A stretch of DNA of 54,784 nucleotides from an uncultured Myxococcales bacterium. Lineage in GTDB: Bacteria; Myxococcota_A; UBA9042. Below are positions 8,571-16,925 of this stretch, piece after piece (the first letter of the stretch is position 1; every line of letters begins with the position of its first letter). Position numbers and translations under genes: made by a program. The notes under the pieces were generated by a model. That model was not told the origin of the DNA, did not search any database, and saw nothing but the letters and a program-made list of their open reading frames with translations. The DNA lies in assembly GCA_903924465.1 (NCBI GenBank), contig CAIYBN010000138.1:1-54784 (forward strand), read 5' to 3'.

Positions 8571-9743
8571 CTACTTCTGGGTGATGGTCGCCAGGCCCGT
8601 GGTCACGTAGCGGGCCTGCGCCGTCGCGCCGGTGAGGTAGTCATCGTACGCGGCTAGGCCGCGCAGATGGCGCTCGAAGAATGCGACGACGTAGGAACGC
8701 GCCAAATCCGTGACCTGAACCTGGGTCAACGTCGCTTTGTTGCAGAATCCACAGGCCAAGCAGCCATTCGTGTCGTCGAGGAAGCTCATGTGGTTGGCGC
8801 CGTTGACGGTGACCTCGAACGAGGGCGCGGGCACGGCGTGGTAGAAGGTCTCGTAGTTGTTGGCCGTCGGCGCACAAGGTTGCATGCCGCCGGAAGCGTC
8901 CGTGACCTCGCCGACAAAGCCCGTCGGAATCGCGAGCTTGCCGATCGCGTCGGTCACGTCCACGCACTGCGGTGGATTGCAGCCCAGTGGACCGCCGCCG
9001 TCGACCGGGTCGAGGCCAAAGGCCGCCTTGAAGCGCGGCTCCAAGGTCGCAGCGAGAAAGGAGAGCTTGCCGCCCAACGAGTGACCGAAGACGCCTGCGT
9101 TCTTCTCATCCACCTTGCCGAACAGCACGCCGCCCTTCTTCGCCGCCCAATCCAGCGCTCCCGCGAGATCCTGCGCTTCCTTCGGGTTGTCGTTGCCCAA
9201 GAACAGGTCGGTTGGAAAATCGACGGTGATGGCGATGTAGCCAAAGCTGGCGAGGCGCTGCACGTAGCCGTAGTATTTGTCAGGTGTGATTTGCATGCCA
9301 TGGGCAAAGACGACGACGGGAAACGGCCCGGCGGACGGCCCGGCCGTCGGGTACGCGCAATGGACCGCAACCGAGTCGCCAGACGCCGCGACTGTCGTCT
9401 TGTCGTCCAGTTCCGCATAGGTGTACGGGCCATTCTTGTCCGGGTCCGGCACAGGGCCGCTGACGTCTGGAACGGCAACGTCCGCCACGCCCACATCCGC
9501 GTCAGCGACGTCCACCGCGCCGCCCGCGGTCTCAGTTGCCGCAGCATCCTCGACCACGGCATCCGTGCCAACCGCGTCCGTGAGCGCTGCATCGGGAGCC
9601 GTGTCGTCCGCCGCAAGCGCCGCGTCATCCGCCGTCGACAAGTCCACAGTCGCTACCGCGTCCGCACCGGTTGTTGATCCGCTGCACGCGGTCAGCGCCG
9701 CCACACCACAAGCAATCAGCAGAATCGGAAAGCTATTTCGCAC
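8571..9743 (-). CDS. Alpha/beta-hydrolase lipoprotein (dienelactone hydrolase / chlorophyllase / PAF-acetylhydrolase-like)
   Basis: This is a 390-residue surface or periplasmic lipoprotein. The lipobox is L-T-A-C (Cys20), followed by about 75 residues of Asp/Ala/Thr/Val-rich tether. The hydrolase fold follows. FPVVVFAHGM supplies the oxyanion strand, GHSLGG the nucleophile elbow (Ser), GLDPVDGG a probable acid residue and GANHMSF the catalytic His. Cys pairs near the end (CLACGFC) may form disulfides. The GTG start at 9743 overlaps the end of the upstream peptidase gene by 11 bases, which suggests translational coupling. Substrate unknown; an ester or small amide is the inference from family. 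Confidence 0.82.
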   Translation of the reverse strand: MRNSFPILLIACGVAALTACSGSTTGADAVATVDLSTADDAALAADDTAPDAALTDAVGTDAVVEDAAATETAGGAVDVADADVGVADVAVPDVSGPVPDPDKNGPYTYAELDDKTTVAASGDSVAVHCAYPTAGPSAGPFPVVVFAHGMQITPDKYYGYVQRLASFGYIAITVDFPTDLFLGNDNPKEAQDLAGALDWAAKKGGVLFGKVDEKNAGVFGHSLGGKLSFLAATLEPRFKAAFGLDPVDGGGPLGCNPPQCVDVTDAIGKLAIPTGFVGEVTDASGGMQPCAPTANNYETFYHAVPAPSFEVTVNGANHMSFLDDTNGCLACGFCNKATLTQVQVTDLARSYVVAFFERHLRGLAAYDDYLTGATAQARYVTTGLATITQK

Positions 9744-11439
9744 AGGTCACCACGTTGGTTGATTTGCTGGCATCAGTCACAAATTGAATGTCGGTGTCGG
9801 ACACTTCGCCGCTGGTGCCCTTGTTGAGCAACATGACGTAGAGCTTGCCCGTGCTGGCAGGCAGGCACGCGCCGCTCAACGTCACAGACTGCCAATTTTT
9901 ACCGAAGCTGGCGTCGGCTTTGCCCTGCACGATGGCATTGGCGATCGTCTGGTTCATGCCCACCATCACCAGCGCATCCTTTTGCACGGCGAGTTGCACG
10001 TCCGGCGCGCCGCCTCCCGACATCGCCGCCTGCCCGGCCTGAGTGCGCCACGCAAGCGTCACGCCTTGCGTGCCCGCCGGGATGCCTGAGACCGTGAACT
10101 GAAAGTAGCCCGGCACGCCGTCCGCCAAGCCCGATCCGGACGGCACTTGATCCGAACCAGCAATCGAAATCGGCACCTGTTCCACCGAGGTCTGCATCGA
10201 GAACTTCGCCCACGCTTTCGCCCGCTCATTGCTCAAGATCCCGTGCGCTTTCAGGATGTCCGAAACCGTCTTGCCGGTGGTCGCGTCGACCTTCTTGGCT
10301 TCTGTGGCGATCAACTTACCCGCACCGGCCAAATTCGTGGACGCAGTGAAACTCTGTAGGGCGTTCAGGATGATCTGGTCCGCTTGCTGCTGGCCCAGCG
10401 CACCGCGGATCTCCCACAACGTCGAACCGATGATCTTGCCATCGGCGTGCGCTTCGCTGGTCAAATCGTCAGGAAATTTGCGGGCTTGACTGAGGTCGCG
10501 GACGTAGAAATCGCCTTGGAACGTCAGCGCGTACGGGCCGATGATCGGACTGTCCCGGCGCGAACACGAGAAATAGTCGGCGAACCCTTCGTTCATCGCA
10601 CCGGGCAAGTTGTCCAAGCCAAACGAATCCACGAGCACGCCAGACAGGCGCGTTGTCCCGACCATGGCATGGGTGTATTCGTGATAGATCACCGATGCAT
10701 CATAGGAAAAGTCGGTCGCTTGATACTGGCCGAACACGATTCCGCCATAGGGCTTCGGCGGCAGGCCATACGACGCATAGGCTTCTGGCGGCATGAACGC
10801 GGCGTTGGGAAAGCCCTGCCAGCCTGTGCCGCCGCCCATGTCGTAGTTGCTGTTGAACGTCACATTGACCAGGGCCTCAATCGGATTGTGCGTCAAGGCC
10901 AAGCCAAAACCATCTTGATAGTAGTCGTGGATTTGATTGACGTGATAATACATCATCAATTCTGCAAATTTGTCTTGAGGATCACTGTCATCCGCCGGTG
11001 GCACGATGCTCAGATAACTCTGGTCGTCATCGCGCGTCGCAGTCGGCGTCTCAACGCACATCGTGCCGACGTTGAAGCCGTTGATGGTCAGGTCACCACC
11101 ACCGTCCTGCTGCAGGCAGTTCGACACCGCGACAAAATCGCCCATCAAGTGGCCATTCGTGTCGGTCGGATGCGCCAGCGTGACCAACGTCGTCTTCAGT
11201 TGATCCGTCTTGGGATCATTGAGGTAGACTTTCGCCTGATCGATCTTGTTGACCGGACCGGTATCGCTGGCGACATCGGCGGCCGCATCGTCACTGCCCA
11301 GGCCGGTGTCCGCGCCGGTGACGTTGCCATTGGCGTTGGTGCCATCACTGGCGGCCGTGGTGCCGCAGGCATTCAGGGCGAACGTAGCGCCAAGGACAGA
11401 GACGACGGTGCAGAAACGGGGGCGGAAGGAGCGAAACAT
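9733..11439 (-). CDS. M36/thermolysin-like zinc metallopeptidase lipoprotein lacking its own propeptide
   Basis: This 568-residue lipoprotein has the lipobox L-N-A-C (Cys25) and a short Asp/Gly-rich tether. The catalytic core has the zinc motif HEYTH (His253, Glu254, His257) in VIYHEYTHAM. Further along is NEGFADYF, whose Glu284 is the expected third zinc ligand of the fungalysin/M36 and related gluzincin families. A beta-rich C-terminal domain (after about residue 410) is probably P-domain-like. The usual N-terminal FTP/PepSY prodomain is absent and is instead encoded by the gene directly upstream. ATG 11439 was chosen for its signal peptide and GAGG site; the frame extends to 11481. The gene overlaps the downstream hydrolase gene by 11 bases. 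Confidence 0.85.
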   Translation of the reverse strand: MFRSFRPRFCTVVSVLGATFALNACGTTAASDGTNANGNVTGADTGLGSDDAAADVASDTGPVNKIDQAKVYLNDPKTDQLKTTLVTLAHPTDTNGHLMGDFVAVSNCLQQDGGGDLTINGFNVGTMCVETPTATRDDDQSYLSIVPPADDSDPQDKFAELMMYYHVNQIHDYYQDGFGLALTHNPIEALVNVTFNSNYDMGGGTGWQGFPNAAFMPPEAYASYGLPPKPYGGIVFGQYQATDFSYDASVIYHEYTHAMVGTTRLSGVLVDSFGLDNLPGAMNEGFADYFSCSRRDSPIIGPYALTFQGDFYVRDLSQARKFPDDLTSEAHADGKIIGSTLWEIRGALGQQQADQIILNALQSFTASTNLAGAGKLIATEAKKVDATTGKTVSDILKAHGILSNERAKAWAKFSMQTSVEQVPISIAGSDQVPSGSGLADGVPGYFQFTVSGIPAGTQGVTLAWRTQAGQAAMSGGGAPDVQLAVQKDALVMVGMNQTIANAIVQGKADASFGKNWQSVTLSGACLPASTGKLYVMLLNKGTSGEVSDTDIQFVTDASKSTNVVTCAK

Positions 11440-11487
11440 GCAGGCCTCGGAGCTCAGGTTGCCAAGTGGGTCCAGCGTCATCGACGA

Positions 11488-12204
11488 TCAATCCAGGACG
11501 CGATTGGGCATCCGCGTGACTTCCCCGGTCTTGGCATCGACGGCGAGCGTCCGCAGATCCCGCGGCGAAGCGCCTGGCACATGCACGATCCACACGTGAC
11601 GCGCGCCCATCCGCCCGACGATCGCCGCTTCCTCCGCCGTCGCAGCCGAACCGCGGCCAAAAGTCGCACCGGCTACGGCTTGCGTCGCCTTCGCCACTGC
11701 GTCATCCCGCGTCAGCACGCCACGCGGCAGGTTCCCCACCGGCACGGCACCGCTGACGACGCGCAGCAAGTGGCCATTGCTATTGTCAAAAGTCAGCGTC
11801 ACTTCCGCGTCCAGCACGCGCACGTCCTTGTCGCCGATGCGCACGATCTGCTGGAACTTCAGCACGGTGCGCTGACGGCTGATCGACGGATCGACTGCCC
11901 GAAACGCGCGCGCTGGCACGCCGAGCAGCGCCTCGTTGGCGTGCAGGAACCCTTCGGCCCGCAGCGCTGGCGTCGCACCGAGCAACGGCTCGTCCAGGCC
12001 CAACAGCATGTGAATTCCCGGTTGACCGGCCTTCCAATCCGCTTCCACCTGTGGCTGGCGCTGCTGCAGGGCATGAAACGCCTCAAGCGCTCGCGCATGA
12101 ATCGCGTCCGTTGGACCGGCCAAGGCGGTCTGCGGCCCGAGCGCCAGCGCAAGAAGCAGGCACGGACCAGACACAAATCGCAGAATTGGGGCAGACGAAC
12201 GCAT
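11488..12204 (-). CDS. Stand-alone FTP/PepSY propeptide-like secreted protein
   Basis: This is a 238-residue exported protein with a signal peptide whose probable cleavage is after GPQTALA, with no lipobox. The body matches the inhibitory or chaperone prodomain of thermolysin-like and fungalysin proteases. VLKFQQIVRIGDKDVRVLDA and LTFDNSNGHLLRVVSG are FTP-like, and VWIVHVPGASPRDLRTLAVD with AKTGEVTR is PepSY-like. It contains no HExxH motif. The stop lies 48 bases before the start of the M36-like catalytic gene, so the two are almost certainly co-transcribed. I infer that it acts in trans as folding assistant or inhibitor of that enzyme. ATG 12204 has TGAGG 5 bases upstream; the frame extends to 12306 without a signal peptide. 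Confidence 0.8.
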   Translation of the reverse strand: MRSSAPILRFVSGPCLLLALALGPQTALAGPTDAIHARALEAFHALQQRQPQVEADWKAGQPGIHMLLGLDEPLLGATPALRAEGFLHANEALLGVPARAFRAVDPSISRQRTVLKFQQIVRIGDKDVRVLDAEVTLTFDNSNGHLLRVVSGAVPVGNLPRGVLTRDDAVAKATQAVAGATFGRGSAATAEEAAIVGRMGARHVWIVHVPGASPRDLRTLAVDAKTGEVTRMPNRVLD

Positions 12205-12348
12205 GAAGACCTCAGACAGCGGGGGCGCGCCAAGACAGCGCGCGACCGTAGGATGCGGATTTCGCGCCGCGGTGTCACCCGCGATGGCCGAAAAATGCTC
12301 GTTCATTCAGAATTTCACACGCCCGATGGACCGGGAAACGGCGCCCGG

Positions 12349-13062
12349 CTACGGCGCGTCGTCGTCATCGGCAGAGAGAGGCTCTGTCGCCGCCCGCCAC
12401 GCTTCGGGCAATTCGCCGGTCCGGATGCGCGACACCAGATCGGCTGCGCGCACCTGGCCGTCGACCAAGCCGAATGTGACCGGAACAGGCGCAGGCAACT
12501 CACTATAATCAATTGATAATGAGTTGAAATGTGGCCGATCGCCGAGCCACAGGGCGCCGAGAGCGTAAATGCGCCCAGGGAGCGGTGCCCGCTTGAGAAT
12601 CCAGACTGCGGCGCACAACAAGTCGGGCTGGCGCGAAAGCTCAACCGTCGCCCAAACCTGAGGCGGCACGCGACCTTTCGGTCCGACGGACGGCCCACGC
12701 ACGCGATCCGTCGTCAGGAGCAGCGCCACCGCGCGATCACGTGTCCACTTGTCCAAAGGCCGTTCCCAATCCGCGGCGGCCTCGTCGGCTGGCATCGCCT
12801 CGCGCAACCAGGTCGCTGTCGCGGCGCACGGCAGGTCGTCGGCGGCCGTTCGCGTCGGATGATCCGGGGCGTCCGTCGCCGCACTCGCTGGCGCCGCGTT
12901 GATCTGGTTGAACCGCTCCACGCGCGGCTGGACGGACGACTCGCGCAACTGGGCACGCGCGCGCTGGTGGGAACTCCGGCACGCCGGCAGCGCGAGCGTG
13001 GCCAGGAACAGGCACAGCAGCAGCGTTCGCGTTCCGAATGTCTGAATTCCTGCGTTGCCCAT
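12349..13062 (-). CDS. Lipoprotein of unknown function
   Basis: This is a 237-residue putative lipoprotein. The signal peptide ends in the lipobox L-P-A-C. Downstream sequence includes a WLREAMP helix, WERPLDKWTRDRAVALLL and PLPGRIYALGALWLGDR, which match no family I recognise. The ATG at 13062 has GGAG nine bases upstream; an in-frame extension to 13140 would bury the signal peptide. The gene is co-directional with the propeptide and peptidase genes across a 144-base gap, so co-transcription is possible but not shown. Inside the gene lies an AT-rich 31-bp dyad (12496-12526) that stands out from the GC-rich surroundings. Confidence 0.65.
   Translation of the reverse strand: MGNAGIQTFGTRTLLLCLFLATLALPACRSSHQRARAQLRESSVQPRVERFNQINAAPASAATDAPDHPTRTAADDLPCAATATWLREAMPADEAAADWERPLDKWTRDRAVALLLTTDRVRGPSVGPKGRVPPQVWATVELSRQPDLLCAAVWILKRAPLPGRIYALGALWLGDRPHFNSLSIDYSELPAPVPVTFGLVDGQVRAADLVSRIRTGELPEAWRAATEPLSADDDDAP
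12496..12526. repeat. AT-rich imperfect palindrome inside a coding sequence
   Basis: Perfect 7-bp arms CAACTCA/TGAGTTG enclose a 10-bp perfect palindrome ATCAATTGAT. The 31 bases are strongly AT-rich in a GC-rich gene. It encodes the NSLSIDYSE segment of the lipoprotein, so it may be chance; an operator or recombination site is the alternative. Confidence 0.35.
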
Positions 13063-13149
13063 CGCGCCGAACTCCGCCTGTGCGTCCTGGCTCCGTGAGC
13101 GCACGCGCCGAAGCGTACCCGTCGCAGCGGTGCGGAACAAGTAAACGAG

Positions 13150-14112
13150 CTACTTCGCGGCAGGATTCGCGACAACCACCTGACTTTCCCGCACCATCCG
13201 CGGCCCGTCCGGCGGATGGTCCTCCGGGTCAACGTGAATCAGGATCTCCGCGTGCGGGTACGCCTCGCGCAATTTTGCCTCGATCGCATCCGTCACGACA
13301 TGCGCTCGGCGCAAGGACATCTCCGGATCCAGCTCGACGTGAAACTGCACGAATGCCAGCGTGCCGGAGCGCCGCGTCCGCAAGTCATGCACGCCGCGCA
13401 CTTCCGGGTGGACCAGCACGGCTTCGGCGAGCACTTGGCGCTCGGTATCCGGAAACTCACGATCCATCAGCAATTGCACAGAATCCCAAGCGATTTGCCA
13501 AGCCGATCGCGCGACCAGCACCGCCACACACAGACCGAGCAGCGGATCGATGATCTGCCAGCCCAGCCAGGACGTGGCCGCGAGCGAGACAATCACCACG
13601 GCATTCATGAGGAGATCCGACTCGTAGTGCAGGCGATCGGCATTGACAGCCGTCGATCGCGTCGCCGCCGAGACTTTTCGCTGATAGCGCACCAGCACGA
13701 GCGTGGCGATAGACGCGATGACCATCACCACGATGCCGACAACGCCGAGCGCGATCGGCTGTGGGTTGCGCAGGCGCTGCACCGCAGAGACGGCGAGCCA
13801 GATCGCGCTGCCCAACACCAGCACAGATTGCGCGAGACCGGCGAGCGGCTCCAGCTTGCCGTGACCGAAGCGGTGCTCCTCGTCGGCGGGCTCCAGCGAC
13901 GCGTGAACGGCGACGAGCGTCACACCGGAGGCCAGCGCATCTGTTGTGGAATCGAGAAGACTGGCCAACAGGCTGACGGCATCGGTCCACCACCAGGCGG
14001 CTGCTTTCAGGGCAATCAGCCCCAGTGCCACCGACAGCGACGCACGCGTGGCCTTGCGCATCAACAGTTGTTGCTTCAGAATTTCCGGTGACAGGGGCGC
14101 AGCAACAGTCAT
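13150..14112 (-). CDS. Cation diffusion facilitator (CDF) family divalent-metal efflux transporter
   Basis: This 320-residue inner-membrane proton/metal antiporter probably exports zinc, iron or manganese. It has the CDF layout of six helices and a cytoplasmic ferredoxin-like C-terminal domain (from about residue 215). The membrane metal site is visible as Asp54 and Asp58 (LLDSTTDAL) and His162 and Asp166 (LHYESDLLMN), matching the DD-HD pattern of FieF/YiiP-type transporters. The HGKLEP loop is present. The C-terminal domain has the metal-responsive pattern VRGVHDLRTRRSG and a His at ILIHVDPED. The length is normal. It sits 36 bases from the hemA stop and may belong to the same transcript. 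Metal specificity cannot be read with certainty. Confidence 0.9.
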   Translation of the reverse strand: MTVAAPLSPEILKQQLLMRKATRASLSVALGLIALKAAAWWWTDAVSLLASLLDSTTDALASGVTLVAVHASLEPADEEHRFGHGKLEPLAGLAQSVLVLGSAIWLAVSAVQRLRNPQPIALGVVGIVVMVIASIATLVLVRYQRKVSAATRSTAVNADRLHYESDLLMNAVVIVSLAATSWLGWQIIDPLLGLCVAVLVARSAWQIAWDSVQLLMDREFPDTERQVLAEAVLVHPEVRGVHDLRTRRSGTLAFVQFHVELDPEMSLRRAHVVTDAIEAKLREAYPHAEILIHVDPEDHPPDGPRMVRESQVVVANPAAK

Positions 14113-14148
14113 CGGTCGAAACTCCGCACAAGCCGGGAGCAGACCAGC

Positions 14149-15489
14149 CTAAACGACAGGCACGTCGGCATCCACATCGGTACCCGTCCGGCCACTCGCC
14201 AACGGTTCGCTGTCCGGCCGACGCCCAGAGTCCGCGGCCGCTTCCACGTGATGCACGAATTCGCGGGTCATGTCACGCAACAATCCGCGGATCGACTGTT
14301 CCACGCGGCGGCGCTGCTCTTCGGACAGCTCCGCCAGTTCGGTGTCAATCAGCGCCGGCAGCAGCTCGTACCCGTGGCGATCGTAGGCATCGTGCGCGGC
14401 GCGCAGCAGACCGGCCAGTTCACGCTTGCGGCATTCCAGCAGGAATTCGCGCACGCCTTCGTCGACCAACTCTTGCACAGTCGGCAATTCGCTCAGATTC
14501 GGCGACGCAGCCGGTTCCGCAAGCAGATCATCGAGATCGATGCAGTGAATCGGCGCCTCGCCCGGAGCCAGATCGCGGGTGAACTGCACCTGATGTGGCG
14601 CGCCGAGGTCAATCACCAAGAGCGGCTTCTCCCGACGAGGCAGGATATCCAGATTCACCGTCGGCTCGCGCGCGCCGGTCGCGACGACCAGGGCATCCAA
14701 AGTCGGCAGAATGTCCGCGAGTTGGCTGTACGGCAGCCAGTCGTTGGCCTTTTCCGGCGGCACCGTGCGGTTCATGTGCAGGACCTTGAACTGTCCCGCT
14801 TGCCCCAGCGCCGCCGAAGCCTTGCGGCCAATCTCGCCCATGCCAAGCACGGCGACGGTATGTTTCTCGTGATGCGGCAAGTGCGGCAGGTGCCGACGCG
14901 CGGCTTCCAGTGCCAGCCCGTGCACGCCGCGCGTGTGGTGGCGCCAGTGCGTCAAGCGCTGGACCTTGCGCACCGTCCGACCCACCGCCGTTTGCAGCGC
15001 ATTGTGATAGCCCGACGCGTGGCCTGCTTGCCGTGCGCCCATCAGCGCCCGATTCAACTGGCCGGCGATCTCGCGCTCCCCCAGCACAAACGACTCCAGC
15101 CCGACGGCGACCCGCAGCAGGTGCTGCACGGCGGAGCGACCCGTGTAGACATACGGCGCCGGCAACTGGCGAACGTGAGCGCCGTCGTTGCCCGAGGTCA
15201 GCCAGCGGTCGACCATTTGGGCCCGCAGCAGTTCACCAGCCCAGCGCGGTGACTTCGACGCGACGATCCACTCCACGCGGTTGCAGGTTTCCAGCACGAC
15301 CAGGCCTTGCGCATCGCATGCTTCGCCCAAGGCCCGCGTCAGCTCGGCGCGCTGATCGCCGTCCAGCAACAGGCGATTGCGCCACGTCGCGGACGCCACG
15401 CGAAAATCGCAGCCTGCGACGACGAGCGGCACATCGGCATCGCCAGCAATGTGCCGACCCGGCTGGCGTGTTGCGACGCGATGCATCAT
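14149..15489 (-). CDS. hemA: Glutamyl-tRNA reductase
   Basis: This enzyme reduces glutamyl-tRNA(Glu) to glutamate-1-semialdehyde, the first committed step of C5-pathway haem synthesis. The catalytic Cys69 lies in LETCNRVEW. The substrate/NADPH signature VGLESFVLGEREIAGQ and the nucleotide-binding loop VLGMGEIGRKA follow, and the C-terminal helical dimerisation domain is complete. At 446 residues it is full length, with a hydrophilic Asp-rich tail. The start overlaps the hemY stop by 4 bases (ATGA), so it is the last gene of a coupled hemE-hemY-hemA unit. An in-frame ATG lies one codon later. Confidence 0.93.
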   Translation of the reverse strand: MMHRVATRQPGRHIAGDADVPLVVAGCDFRVASATWRNRLLLDGDQRAELTRALGEACDAQGLVVLETCNRVEWIVASKSPRWAGELLRAQMVDRWLTSGNDGAHVRQLPAPYVYTGRSAVQHLLRVAVGLESFVLGEREIAGQLNRALMGARQAGHASGYHNALQTAVGRTVRKVQRLTHWRHHTRGVHGLALEAARRHLPHLPHHEKHTVAVLGMGEIGRKASAALGQAGQFKVLHMNRTVPPEKANDWLPYSQLADILPTLDALVVATGAREPTVNLDILPRREKPLLVIDLGAPHQVQFTRDLAPGEAPIHCIDLDDLLAEPAASPNLSELPTVQELVDEGVREFLLECRKRELAGLLRAAHDAYDRHGYELLPALIDTELAELSEEQRRRVEQSIRGLLRDMTREFVHHVEAAADSGRRPDSEPLASGRTGTDVDADVPVV

Positions 15490-16925
15490 GCGGACCTCCG
15501 CGTGGTCACAAGGTTGTTCTCTGGGAACAAACGCTCCACGGCGGCGATGCCGGATGCTGCGGAGTCGTTGATGCTGATGCCGTCCAGATAGTTGCCCGCC
15601 AGCGTCACGCCGGGCATGGCGCGGTGCAGCGTCTCCCGGGCGAGGGTCATGCGCTCGCGGTGGCCCACCCGATACTGCGGAATCGCGTCGCGCCAGCGAA
15701 TCACCTGACTGAAATCAAGCCCCAACGCATCACCTGCCGTCTGTGGAAACGCTTGCTCCTGGGCGCGCTGGACCAGCGACAGGAGCGTATCGTCGGGCAA
15801 TTCCGCGGCATCCGGATCGCGCGCACCGCCCAGAAAGCCACTGTGCAGATAGTGACCGGCCGGCGCACGGCCAGCAAAAACGCTCGACGGGAACAGGATT
15901 CCCAACGTTCGCAGCCCTTCACCGGGCGGAATGAGCATGCCAAAGCCCTTGGGCGCCACCTGCGTCTTGTCTGCGCCGCCAAAATGGACGACCGCCACGC
16001 GGCACAGTTGCACACCGTCCAACGCCTCGCGGACGGGCGTGAGCGCGGGATCCTGCGGCAGCGTGCGGGCGCTGATCTGCGGTGGCGCGGCAAGAATCAC
16101 ATGCCGGGCCCGCACTTCCGAAGTCGCGGCTTCGTCCTTGGTCGCATGGCAGCGCAGCGTCCACGTGCGATCGGCATTGCCCGTCACTTCGTCGACCGCG
16201 GTCGCCGTCCGCACCGAGCCTGCCGGCAACGCCGCCGCGATCGCGAACGGCAACGTACCGAGTCCATTCTTGAAATTGAACATGCCGCGGCGCTTCGGCG
16301 TCTGCGGCTTGGCCTTCTTGCCACTCGACAGCAGGGCGCCCATGACGACACTGCCCGACTCGTGCTCCCACTGCCACAGCTGCGGAAACGCATCGCGCGC
16401 CCCCAACTGCTCTGCGTCCCCGGCGTAAATGCCCGACACAAACGGCGCGACCAGATACTGCGCCGCTTCCGGGCCAAGGCGGCGCCGGGCAAAATCCAGC
16501 AGCGAGTCCGTCTCGCGCGCGTCGCCAAAGACGAACGGCTCGCACATCATCCGCAACTTGCCGGATAGCGTCATGAAATCGTTGTTCTTGAAGAAATCGC
16601 CCGGCCCGCTGGGCAGACGGCGGGCCAAGCGGTTGCGGAAGATGAACCTGTCGCCGGGAGGCGCGCCAGTGATGACTTCCCCTTGCAGATTCAGCTCTTC
16701 CACGAGCTGCCAGATCGCTGTCGCGGAGCCGAGAAAGCTGTTCGGACCCCATTCGATGAGGTAGCCGTCCTTGTGTTCGCTGCGGATTTTGCCGCCAACG
16801 GTGCCGCGTGCCTCGAGCACTTGCACCCGCAAGCCGCGCTTGTGCGCCGCCCAGGCCGCTGCCAGACCGGTAATGCCGCCACCGACAATGGCAACGTCAA
16901 CCGTTTCAGCCACTGACACCGTCAT
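15486..16925 (-). CDS. hemY: Oxygen-dependent protoporphyrinogen/coproporphyrinogen oxidase (HemY/HemG family)
   Basis: This FAD enzyme aromatises a porphyrinogen late in haem synthesis. The dinucleotide-binding motif is at residues 13-20 (IVGGGITG), followed by LEARGTVGGKIRSE. GYLIEWGPNSFLGS is the typical PPOX substrate-side segment. The C-terminal FAD contact is GNYLDGISINDSAASG. The length of 479 is normal. Sequence alone does not separate protoporphyrinogen oxidase from the coproporphyrinogen-oxidising branch. The start overlaps the hemE stop by 4 bases and the stop overlaps the hemA start by 4 bases. Confidence 0.9.
   Translation of the reverse strand: MTVSVAETVDVAIVGGGITGLAAAWAAHKRGLRVQVLEARGTVGGKIRSEHKDGYLIEWGPNSFLGSATAIWQLVEELNLQGEVITGAPPGDRFIFRNRLARRLPSGPGDFFKNNDFMTLSGKLRMMCEPFVFGDARETDSLLDFARRRLGPEAAQYLVAPFVSGIYAGDAEQLGARDAFPQLWQWEHESGSVVMGALLSSGKKAKPQTPKRRGMFNFKNGLGTLPFAIAAALPAGSVRTATAVDEVTGNADRTWTLRCHATKDEAATSEVRARHVILAAPPQISARTLPQDPALTPVREALDGVQLCRVAVVHFGGADKTQVAPKGFGMLIPPGEGLRTLGILFPSSVFAGRAPAGHYLHSGFLGGARDPDAAELPDDTLLSLVQRAQEQAFPQTAGDALGLDFSQVIRWRDAIPQYRVGHRERMTLARETLHRAMPGVTLAGNYLDGISINDSAASGIAAVERLFPENNLVTTRRSA

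Noticed and set aside
11440..11481. Upstream start for the M36-like peptidase
   Set aside because: The extra 14 residues precede a clear signal peptide and lack a ribosome-binding site; ATG 11439 has GAGG at suitable distance.
10384..12516. 710-residue plus-strand open frame
   Set aside because: It is antisense to the M36-like and propeptide genes, with low-complexity Arg/Gln/His composition.
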